Positions 26,062 to 32,604 of a DNA stretch of 64,000 bases are shown piece after piece. Within the stretch, counting starts at the first letter, position 1; each line of letters starts with the position of its first letter. This DNA is from Myceligenerans salitolerans. GTDB taxonomy: Bacteria; Actinomycetota; Actinomycetes; Actinomycetales; Cellulomonadaceae. The stretch lies in the NCBI RefSeq assembly GCF_017349295.1, contig NZ_JAFMPK010000028.1:1-64000 (forward strand), in the 5' to 3' direction. The translations under genes were made by a program, and so were the position numbers. The notes under the pieces are model-generated. The model saw only the letters and a list, made by a program, of their open reading frames with translations. It did no database searches and was not told the DNA's origin.

Positions 26062-26088
26062 AACGACCACCCGGGCTCATCCATTCCC
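26062..26088 (-). promoter_or_regulatory. SigR autoregulatory promoter
   Basis: On the minus strand GGGAAT (26083-26088), exactly 18 bases, then GTT (26062-26064): a full match to the SigR/SigH consensus. It lies upstream of sigR-rsrA and points at it, about 190 bases before the ATG at 25875. Confidence 0.8.
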
Positions 26089-26107
26089 ACCGGGATACGT
26101 TGGGACC

Positions 26108-26662
26108 ATGACTTCCACCACCGACGCCCCGCAGAACTCGGAGTTCTGGCGGCTGCTCGGCGAGCAGATCGGCCACGAGCTCTCCGCGCACCAGCAGTAC
26201 ATCGCCATCGCCGTCTGGTTCGACGGACACGACCTTCCGCAGCTCGCCGCCCACTTCTACCGGCAGGCGGTCGAGGAGCGGAACCACGCCATGATGATCG
26301 TGCAGTACCACCTGGACCGCGACGTGCCGGTCACGATCCCGGGCACCGGTGCCGTGCGCAACGACTTCGCCGACGTCACCGAACCACTACAGCTCGCGCT
26401 CGACCAGGAACGACAGGTCACGACGCAGATCGAGGAGATCTTCCGCGCCGCGCGGGCCGAGGCCGACATGCTCGGCGAACAGTTCCTGCTCTGGTTCCTC
26501 AAGGAGCAGGTCGAGGAGGTCGCCAGCGCGAACACACTGCTCACCGTCGCCCAGCGGGCCGAGGACAACCTGTTCGACCTGGAGAACTTCGTGGCGCGCG
26601 AGACCATCGGCGACGCCGGCGCGTCCCCTGACGCGCCGGAGGCGGCCGGCGGAGCGCTCTGA
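26108..26662 (+). CDS. Ferritin-like iron-storage protein
   Basis: 184 aa non-heme ferritin. Four-helix bundle with ferroxidase ligands: LLGEQIGHELSAHQQYIAIAVWF (Glu and the following Tyr), YRQAVEERNHAMMIVQYHLD (ExxH), and later EQFLLWFLKEQVEE with Glu/Gln ligands. Stores iron and removes peroxide. TACGTT ends 6 bases before the ATG with no ribosome site, so a leaderless transcript is likely. Divergent from sigR: both promoters share the 60-base gap. Ends before a strong terminator. Confidence 0.9.
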   Translation: MTSTTDAPQNSEFWRLLGEQIGHELSAHQQYIAIAVWFDGHDLPQLAAHFYRQAVEERNHAMMIVQYHLDRDVPVTIPGTGAVRNDFADVTEPLQLALDQERQVTTQIEEIFRAARAEADMLGEQFLLWFLKEQVEEVASANTLLTVAQRAEDNLFDLENFVARETIGDAGASPDAPEAAGGAL

Positions 26663-26694
26663 CCCCGCAGGCACCACGAGCGCGCACATGACGA

Positions 26695-26721
26695 AGGGCC
26701 GGAACCTCGGGTTCCGGCCCT
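26695..26721 (+). terminator. 12-bp stem terminator after ferritin
   Basis: Arms 26695-26706 and 26710-26721 pair perfectly over 12 bp with a 3-base loop, followed by TCTCGTGTCT. It lies 32 bases after the ferritin stop and also faces the bL37 gene end. Confidence 0.75.
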
Positions 26722-26814
26722 CTCGTGTCTCGCGCCGGTAGGTTTCGGGCCTTTCCGGCGCGTGCCTCGGCCCGGGGAGGGAACGCCCCGCGCGTCGGCC
26801 GTCCGCTCGGCGGC

Positions 26815-26892
26815 TCAGCCGCCGTTGGGGCGCTTGCCGTGGTTGGCGGACTTCTTCTTGCGGTCCTTGCGCTTGCGGCCACGCTTGCTCAT
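26815..26892 (-). CDS. Ribosomal protein bL37-type, 25 aa
   Basis: A very small, extremely basic protein: Met-Ser-Lys-Arg-Gly-Arg-Lys at the start and NHGKRPNGG at the end, 11 of 25 residues Lys or Arg. Length, charge and the C-terminal NHGKRPN motif are those of bL37, an actinobacterial 50S protein. An excellent ribosome site (CAGGAGA, 6 bases before ATG 26892) supports translation. Divergent from the DUF4097-padR operon. Confidence 0.85.
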   Translation of the reverse strand: MSKRGRKRKDRKKKSANHGKRPNGG

Positions 26893-26962
26893 AGCTGTCT
26901 CCTGACGGAAGGCGGATTGACTCGCCCCATGATCCCACGACAGGGCCCTTGCCCGCCGCGCG

Positions 26963-27003
26963 AACGCGATATATCGTGAGTGGCAACAACGCGATATATC
27001 GTG
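26963..27003 (+). promoter_or_regulatory. Twin palindromic operators, probably for PadR
   Basis: The 16-mer AACGCGATATATCGTG occurs at 26963-26978 and 26988-27003; each contains the perfect palindrome CGATATATCG. They are 25 bp apart, upstream of the DUF4097-padR-DUF4097 operon, with the second copy likely overlapping the -10 region. Two and a half helical turns of spacing suit two dimers of the PadR protein encoded in the operon. Confidence 0.7.
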
Positions 27004-27067
27004 TTCCGACCGGACGGTGGCCGGGACGCACGACCCGTCGAAGTCCCGGAAGCGTCAGGAGGCAGGT

Positions 27068-27955
27068 ATGACCGAGCAGAGCTGGACCGTCACAGGTCCG
27101 CAGACCATCGAGCTGGGCGGGGTCACCGCGGTGCACGCACATCTCGTCGACGGGCGGCTGGACGTCGTCGCGCGCGAGGACGCCGTCACCCGCGTGGAGG
27201 TGTACTCCGTCGACGGCCGCGCCATCGAGGTGACGTTCCGCGACGGGCAGCTCGTCGTCGGGCACGAGCCGAACACGTCGGGCGGCCTGGCCGGCTTCCT
27301 CAAGAGGTGGACGGATTTCGGAGGCAGCGCCCGCGCCGACATCCACATCGCCGTCCCCGCCCGCGTCGACACGAGGATCGGCACGGTCCGCGCGGAGGCG
27401 CTGGTGTCCGGCACCGAGGGCGAGGCCAAGATCTCCACGGCGTCGGGCAGCCTGCTCGTGTCGCGCACCAGCGGGCCGCTGACGCTGACCAACGTGTCGG
27501 GGGAAGCGACCGTCCGCGACCACGAGGGCCCGATCACCAGTACCACCGTCTCGGGCGACGTCGTGCTGAGCGGTGCCGTGGAGCACGTCACCTCGAGCAC
27601 CGTGTCCGGTGACGTGACCATGGATCTGACCACCCAGCCCGACTGGATCAAGACGAATTCGGTCTCCGGCGACCTGCTGGTGCGCCTCCCGGACGCGGCC
27701 GGGGTCGAGGCGCACGCGTCGGCGATCAGCGGGCGCGTCACGGTCGGCGGCATGCAGGTCGGCGGGCGCGGCGGGGCCGTCGTCCGCCCGGCTCGTGCCG
27801 AGCGCACCCACCTGCGGGTCTCCACGGTCTCGGGGGACGTCACCGTCCTCGGCGCGTCCCGGCATGTGCCCGACGACGCTCCGGGGCCGGAAGGTCCCGG
27901 CGTGCACGGTGCCGGGGCGTCCGGCGCCGTGCCGGGCGTTTCCTGGATCGTCTGA
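27068..27955 (+). CDS. DUF4097-family beta-repeat protein
   Basis: 295 aa, ATG 27068 behind AGGAGG. The sequence is a run of beta-helix-like repeats with the motif S/T-x-S/T-G-x-V/L (SGSLLVSRTSGPLTLTNVSGEATV, span ~135-158; TVSGDVVLSGAVEHVTSSTVSGDV). No signal peptide or membrane helix, so cytoplasmic. The family is often adjacent to PadR regulators, as here: padR starts at the last base of its stop codon (TGATG). Molecular function unknown; perhaps an adhesin-like scaffold or ligand sensor. Confidence 0.85.
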   Translation: MTEQSWTVTGPQTIELGGVTAVHAHLVDGRLDVVAREDAVTRVEVYSVDGRAIEVTFRDGQLVVGHEPNTSGGLAGFLKRWTDFGGSARADIHIAVPARVDTRIGTVRAEALVSGTEGEAKISTASGSLLVSRTSGPLTLTNVSGEATVRDHEGPITSTTVSGDVVLSGAVEHVTSSTVSGDVTMDLTTQPDWIKTNSVSGDLLVRLPDAAGVEAHASAISGRVTVGGMQVGGRGGAVVRPARAERTHLRVSTVSGDVTVLGASRHVPDDAPGPEGPGVHGAGASGAVPGVSWIV

Positions 27956-28692
27956 TGCCTCCCGTCTTCGCCCACGGCGAGCTGCGCCTGTACCTCCTGG
28001 CACTGCTCGTCGAGGGCGCCCGGCACGGCTACGAGCTCATGACCGAGCTCGCGGACCGCTTCGGCGGGACGTACAAGCCGAGCGCGGGAACGATCTACCC
28101 GCGCCTCGCGCGGCTGGAGGAGGAGGGACTCGTCCGTCGTGTCCCGGCGGGCGAGGCCGCCGGCCGCAAGGCGCCGTACGAGCTGACACCGGCGGGCCGC
28201 GCCGAGGTGGAGGCCCGCTGGTCCGACGTCGTCCGCCTCGAGTCCTCGGTGGCCGAGACCGTGCGGTCCCGGGCCGACGAACTCCGCGCCGACATCCAGG
28301 AGGCGATGCGTGGGGTGCGGGCGGAGCTCGCGGCGGCCGCCGCCGAGGTGCGGGCGCGGCCACGCGCCGCGCCGCACGCGGCCCCGGACCAGGGACGGGC
28401 GACGTCCAACGCGCTCCGGCACGAGGCGGAGGCGGCCCTGCAGCAGTTCCGTCGCGAGGTGCTCGCGGACCTGCGGGAGGCCGATGCCGCCGGTGCCGTG
28501 AGCCCTGTCACGGTCCAGACGCTGCGTACCGTCCTCGACGGCGCACGGGCCGCTGTGGCGGCCACTCTGCCCTCTGGCCCGAAATCGACCAGAATGACCC
28601 GAGGGCGCCCCGCGCCACCGACCGACCAGCCCCCGACCAGCACACCGACCGACGATCCCGCCACGACCCGCAGCCGAACGAACGGAGCATGA
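27955..28692 (+). CDS. PadR-family transcriptional regulator
   Basis: 245 aa. N-terminal winged helix of the PadR family: LRLYLLALLVEGARHGYELM, then YKPSAGTIYPRLARLEEEGLV and the wing APYELTPAGRAEVEARW. The C-terminal half is a long Ala/Arg/Glu helix (probable dimerisation coiled coil) with a Pro/Thr-rich tail. Overlaps the upstream DUF4097 gene by one base and the downstream one by four (ATGA). Likely binds the CGATATATCG palindromes before the operon and represses it. Confidence 0.9.
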   Translation: MPPVFAHGELRLYLLALLVEGARHGYELMTELADRFGGTYKPSAGTIYPRLARLEEEGLVRRVPAGEAAGRKAPYELTPAGRAEVEARWSDVVRLESSVAETVRSRADELRADIQEAMRGVRAELAAAAAEVRARPRAAPHAAPDQGRATSNALRHEAEAALQQFRREVLADLREADAAGAVSPVTVQTLRTVLDGARAAVAATLPSGPKSTRMTRGRPAPPTDQPPTSTPTDDPATTRSRTNGA

Positions 28693-29492
28693 CCATGACC
28701 ACCGAGTCCTGGAGCGTCGCCGCCCCGCAGACCATCGAGGTCGCCGACACCACTTCCCTGACCGTCCGCCTGACCAACGGCCGGGCGGAGATCGTCGCCG
28801 ACGCCGACCGGGCGTCCGGCGCGACCATCGAGGTGCTGGAGGTCTCCTCCCGGCCGTTGCAGGTCCTCGCCGAGCACGGAACCCTCCGCGTCGCCTACGA
28901 CTTCCCGGGGATCGAGGGATTCGTGGACCGTTTCCGCGGTCTGCGTGACCAGGACACCGCCGTCGTGCGGATCACCGTGCCGGCGGCAGCGGAGGTCGAC
29001 GTCGCGACCGTCGGCGCGGAGGCGAGCGTGACCGGCAGCCGGGCACGGGTGAACGTCAGGAGCGTCACCGGTGCGGTCGCCGTGACGGGGACGTCGGGGC
29101 CGCTGTCCGTGAAATCGGTGTCCGGAGCCATCGTCGTGAGCGAGCACACGGGAGACGTCACCGTGAACCAGGCGTCCGGTCCCGCGACCGTCTCCGGCGG
29201 TCTCGGCCGGGTGACGGTGAACGGCGTGTCGGGTCCGGTGGACGTGGCGTCGTCGGGCACCACGCCGCTGGTCTCCGCGAAGACGGTGGCCGGTGCCGTG
29301 ACGATCAGGCTGGATGCCGGCACCCCGGTGAACCTCCGGGCGCGCAGCGTCACCGGCAAGGTTACGCTCGACGGCGAGCCGCTCACCTCCACGGCCCAGC
29401 GCACGGTCGTCGTCGACCACCCGGAAGCCGGTGCCACCTGCTATCTGTCGACGAACACGGTCTCCGGCACGACGGCCGTCGTCCGGGCCTGA
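28689..29492 (+). CDS. Second DUF4097-family beta-repeat protein
   Basis: 267 aa, ATG 28689 overlapping the padR stop; a second ATG lies at 28695. N-terminus TESWSVAAPQTIEVADTTSL closely parallels the first DUF4097 protein (TEQSWTVTGPQTIELGGVTA), so the two are paralogues on either side of padR. Beta repeats again: RSVTGAVAVTGTSGPLSVKSVSG, VNQASGPATVSGGLGRVTVNGVSG (spans ~120-180). Cytoplasmic by lack of a signal. Followed by a 12-bp terminator. Confidence 0.85.
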   Translation: MTMTTESWSVAAPQTIEVADTTSLTVRLTNGRAEIVADADRASGATIEVLEVSSRPLQVLAEHGTLRVAYDFPGIEGFVDRFRGLRDQDTAVVRITVPAAAEVDVATVGAEASVTGSRARVNVRSVTGAVAVTGTSGPLSVKSVSGAIVVSEHTGDVTVNQASGPATVSGGLGRVTVNGVSGPVDVASSGTTPLVSAKTVAGAVTIRLDAGTPVNLRARSVTGKVTLDGEPLTSTAQRTVVVDHPEAGATCYLSTNTVSGTTAVVRA

Positions 29493-29522
29493 CCACGCCC
29501 GGCGGTTCCCACGGTCCAAACC

Positions 29523-29558
29523 CCTGGTGAGGCGGGTGACGCCGCTCGCCTCACCAGG
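29523..29558. terminator. 12-bp stem bidirectional terminator
   Basis: Arms 29523-29534 and 29547-29558 pair perfectly over 12 bp. It lies 30 bases after the DUF4097 stop and 12 bases beyond the stop of the opposing aldo/keto reductase. Confidence 0.75.
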
Positions 29559-29570
29559 AGGTCTCGCGGG

Positions 29571-30566
29571 TCACCATTTGTCGGCGACGTGCTCCTTGAT
29601 GAGTTCCTCGTAGATCTCTCGCACTCCGGACGTGAAGAGGGGGCCGAGGGTCGTCGCGTCGCCCGCCGCGGCGTTCGCGCGTGCCTGGTCGGCGTTGCGC
29701 GCGCCCGGGATCACCGTGGACACGCCCGGCCGCTGCCACACCCAGGCGATCGCGGCCTGGGCCGGGGTGAGGCTGCCGTCGAAGCACGTGGCCGTCAGCT
29801 CGGTGAACCGGCCGGCTGCTTCCAGGCCCACCTCGTAGGGCACGCCAGAGAACGTTTCCCCCACGTCGAAGGCGCCGCCCTCACGGTTGAAGTTGCGGTG
29901 GTCGTTCTCGGCGAAGGTGGTGTCCGCGGAGTACTTGCCGGACAGCAGGCCCGATGCCAGCGGCACGCGGGCGATGATGCCGACGCCCGCCTCGGACGCC
30001 GCGGGCAGGACCTCGTCCAGCGGCTTGAGCCGGAAGGCGTTCAGGATGATCTGCACGGTGGCGACACCGGGGCGCGAGATCGCGGTGAGCGCCTCTGCCG
30101 TGGTCTCGACGCTCACGCCGTAGTTGGCCATGACGCCCTCCTCCACGAGGGTGTCGAGCGCGTCGTACACCTCGTCGGTGGAGTACACGGCCGTGGGCGG
30201 GCAGTGGAGCTGGACGAGGTCGAGCCGTTCCACGCCGAGGTTCCTGCGGGAGCGGTCCGCCCACTCGCGGAAGTTGGCGAGCACGTAGTTCTCCGGCACC
30301 TGGTCCGTCCGGCGTCCCATCTTGGTCGCCACGGTGATGCCGGCGTCCGCGTGGTCCTTCAGGAAGGCGCCGATCATCTGCTCGCTGCGCCCGTCGCCGT
30401 ACACGTCGGCCGTGTCGTAGAACGTCACACCCGCCTCGAGGGAGGCTTCCAGGGCGTCACGGGCGTCCGTCTCGGAGACGTCGCCCCAGTCGGCCCCGAG
30501 CTGCCAGGTGCCCAGGCCAACGACCGACACGAGGCGGCCCGACCGTCCGAGTACCTGCTGTTCCAT
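29571..30566 (-). CDS. Aldo/keto reductase
   Basis: 331 aa NADPH-dependent oxidoreductase on a TIM barrel. The catalytic tetrad is visible: Asp and Tyr in FYDTADVYGDG near 48-55, Lys in VATKMG near 82 and His in VQLHCPP near 120. The C-terminal cofactor segment is STVIPGARNADQARANA. Start ATG 30566 with a strong AGGAGG. Divergent from the mutarotase gene; a GGAAACTTCC palindrome near 30699 lies between. Substrate unknown. Confidence 0.92.
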   Translation of the reverse strand: MEQQVLGRSGRLVSVVGLGTWQLGADWGDVSETDARDALEASLEAGVTFYDTADVYGDGRSEQMIGAFLKDHADAGITVATKMGRRTDQVPENYVLANFREWADRSRRNLGVERLDLVQLHCPPTAVYSTDEVYDALDTLVEEGVMANYGVSVETTAEALTAISRPGVATVQIILNAFRLKPLDEVLPAASEAGVGIIARVPLASGLLSGKYSADTTFAENDHRNFNREGGAFDVGETFSGVPYEVGLEAAGRFTELTATCFDGSLTPAQAAIAWVWQRPGVSTVIPGARNADQARANAAAGDATTLGPLFTSGVREIYEELIKEHVADKW

Positions 30567-30741
30567 TGATCCTCCTGCTCATGTCGCGGGCGCCCAGGCA
30601 CCCGCGTGGCCCGCCCTCGGGCCGTGTGGGGAACGCGGCGCACTCCGGGGGGCGCGCGCCACGTCGGTTGTTCTCTGTCCCACGCTATCCGCACGACACG
30701 GAAACTTCCCGGTTCCATGCAGCCTCTAAGGTGTGAGGGTG

Positions 30742-31680
30742 ATGACAGACCCACAGACGGTACCCGCGCCGTCCGGCACACAACACAGCATTTCGTACGG
30801 CGAACAGCACGTCACCGTCACCGAGGTGGGCGCGGCCCTGCGCGAGTACACGGTGGGTGGCCGCGACGTCGTCGTCCCGTTCGGGGTCGACGAGGTCAAT
30901 CCGGTGTTCAACGGTGCCGTCCTGCTCCCGTGGCCCAACCGGCTGCGCGACGGCGTCTACGAGCTCGACGGGGTCCGCTACACGCTGCCCGTGACCGAGC
31001 CGGCTCGCGGTACCGCGCTGCACGGTCTCGTCGCCTGGGAGCGGTGGGCACTCGTCGACCGCACGGACGTGTCCGTCACGCTCGGTCTCGACGTCGTCCC
31101 GCAGCCCGGATACCCCTTCCAGCTCAGTGCGCAGATCACGTACGCCCTGTCCGACGGCGGCCTGACCGTGACGCTGACCACGACGAACGTCGGCACCGGT
31201 ACGGCGCCCTACGGCGCGGGCTTCCACCCGTGGTTGTCCACGGGCGGTGCGGACCTCGACGACTGCACCGTCCGGCTCGACGCCGCCACCAGGATCACGA
31301 CGGACGCCCGTCTGCTGCCCACCGGCAAGGAGCCGGTCGCCGGCCCGTTCGACATGCGGGAGCCCGTCACCATGGCGGGTCGTGACCTGGACGACGCGTT
31401 CGTCGATGTGCTGCGGGACGATGACGGCCTGTCGTGGATCCGGCTCACCGGGACGGACGGCCGCACGGCCGCACTGTGGATGGACGGGTCGATGGACGTC
31501 TGGCAGGCGTGCACCGGCGACCACGTCGGGGAGGAGAACCACAGGATGGGTCTCGCGGCAGAGCCGATGACCTGCTATGCCGACGCCTTCCTCACGGGCG
31601 ACCGGCTCGTCCGACTCGCCGCGGGCGACACGCATCGCGTGCGGTGGGGTGTCACGCTGCTGGACGAGCGGCGCGCCTGA
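30742..31680 (+). CDS. Aldose 1-epimerase (mutarotase) family
   Basis: 312 aa from ATG 30742 (GAGGG just upstream); a GTG at 30733 would add three residues. Interconverts sugar anomers. Family motifs: PWPNRLRDGVYELDG, the His in LHGLVAWERW near 96, the catalytic His in GAGFHPWLS near 162 and a C-terminal Glu in GLAAEPMTCYADAF near 274. All required residues seem present. No sugar operon is adjacent. Confidence 0.9.
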   Translation: MTDPQTVPAPSGTQHSISYGEQHVTVTEVGAALREYTVGGRDVVVPFGVDEVNPVFNGAVLLPWPNRLRDGVYELDGVRYTLPVTEPARGTALHGLVAWERWALVDRTDVSVTLGLDVVPQPGYPFQLSAQITYALSDGGLTVTLTTTNVGTGTAPYGAGFHPWLSTGGADLDDCTVRLDAATRITTDARLLPTGKEPVAGPFDMREPVTMAGRDLDDAFVDVLRDDDGLSWIRLTGTDGRTAALWMDGSMDVWQACTGDHVGEENHRMGLAAEPMTCYADAFLTGDRLVRLAAGDTHRVRWGVTLLDERRA

Positions 31681-31751
31681 GCGGGAAATCCCAGGTGGTC
31701 CATCCCGGTTGACCGACAATGGAGCCGGCCGGGACGACGTGCGAACCGGTC

Positions 31752-31887
31752 CACTGGCGCGACGAAGGGCGAAGTGCGGGGTGGGGCCGAGGAACGAGGC
31801 TCCCGCCCGGTACGGAGTCCGAGGAGCGTCACGATCAACACTGGCGCGACGAAGGGCGAAGTGCGGGGTGGGGCCGAGGAACGAGGC
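31752..31887. repeat. 49-bp perfect direct repeat
   Basis: Bases 31752-31800 and 31839-31887 are identical over 49 bp, starting CACTGGCGCGACGAAGGG and ending GAGGAACGAGGC. The period is 87 bases, a multiple of three. The flanks and the 38-base spacer are unrelated. They fill the gap between the mutarotase and SGNH genes. Such a long exact duplicate in a short intergenic region suggests an interspersed repeat family. Confidence 0.75.
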
Positions 31888-31944
31888 ATCCGCGGAGCGC
31901 AGCCCGTGAAGCGGCAGGATGAGTGCTGAAGCAAGGAGAGGTCC

Positions 31945-32547
31945 GTGCAGGAACGCCAGGTGCGCATCTGTGTCGTCGGCGACGAGCTGGCCACCGGTGT
32001 CGGTGACGCGAGAGCGCTCGGCTGGACCGGTCGTGTCGTGGCGCGGACGAGCTTCGGCCGGCCCGCGATGATGTTCACCCTGGCCATTCCGGGCGAGACG
32101 TCGACGCAGCTCGGCGCCCGGTGGGAGGCCGAGACCGCGGCGCGCTTCGGCCCCGAGCACGAGGTGGACAACCGGCTCGTGGTCGCGCTGGGCCGCCATG
32201 ACGTCGCCGCGGGCCTGTCGGTTGCGCGCTCGCGCCTGAACCTGGCGAACATCCTCGACGTCGCGGAGGCGAACCGGACGCCCGCGTTCGTCGTCGGCCC
32301 GCCGCCCGGCACGCCCGACCAGGGTGATCGGATCGCCGAGCTGTCCGACGCGTTCGCCGATGTCGCGAGCCGGCGCCGCGTGCCCTACGTGGACACGTAC
32401 ACGCCGCTCGCCTCCCACGAGCAGTGGCTGGCCGACCTGGCGCAGAACGGGACGACGTATCCGGGTCAGGCCGGCTACGGGCTCATGGCCTGGCTCGTGC
32501 TCCACACGGGCTGGCACTCGTGGCTGGGGCTTCCGCAGGACGACTGA
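31945..32547 (+). CDS. SGNH/GDSL-like protein without the catalytic serine
   Basis: 200 aa, GTG 31945 with AAGGAGAGG upstream. The fold markers are present: block I ICVVGDELATGVGD near 8-21, block II Gly in AIPGETSTQLGARWE, block III-like VVALGRHD. But the GDS serine is Glu (GDE), and the C-terminal Asp/His block is replaced by NGTTYPGQAGYGLMAWLVLHTGW. It is thus unlikely to be a working esterase unless another nucleophile is used; a binding role is possible. Ends before a 21-bp terminator stem. Confidence 0.75.
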   Translation: MQERQVRICVVGDELATGVGDARALGWTGRVVARTSFGRPAMMFTLAIPGETSTQLGARWEAETAARFGPEHEVDNRLVVALGRHDVAAGLSVARSRLNLANILDVAEANRTPAFVVGPPPGTPDQGDRIAELSDAFADVASRRRVPYVDTYTPLASHEQWLADLAQNGTTYPGQAGYGLMAWLVLHTGWHSWLGLPQDD

Positions 32548-32550
32548 CGG

Positions 32551-32600
32551 CGACACGAGGAAGCCCACCGCCCGGACGAGCGGTGGGCTTCCTCGTGTCG
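32551..32600. terminator. 21-bp perfect stem, bidirectional terminator
   Basis: Arms 32551-32571 and 32580-32600 are perfectly complementary over 21 bp with an 8-base loop. It sits 3 bases after the SGNH gene and 4 bases after the kgd stop on the other strand. Confidence 0.8.
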
Positions 32601-32604
32601 CGGA

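Noticed and set aside
31752-31887. The 49-bp repeats as CRISPR or attachment sites
   Set aside because: Only two copies, one spacer, no cas, integrase or tRNA end nearby.
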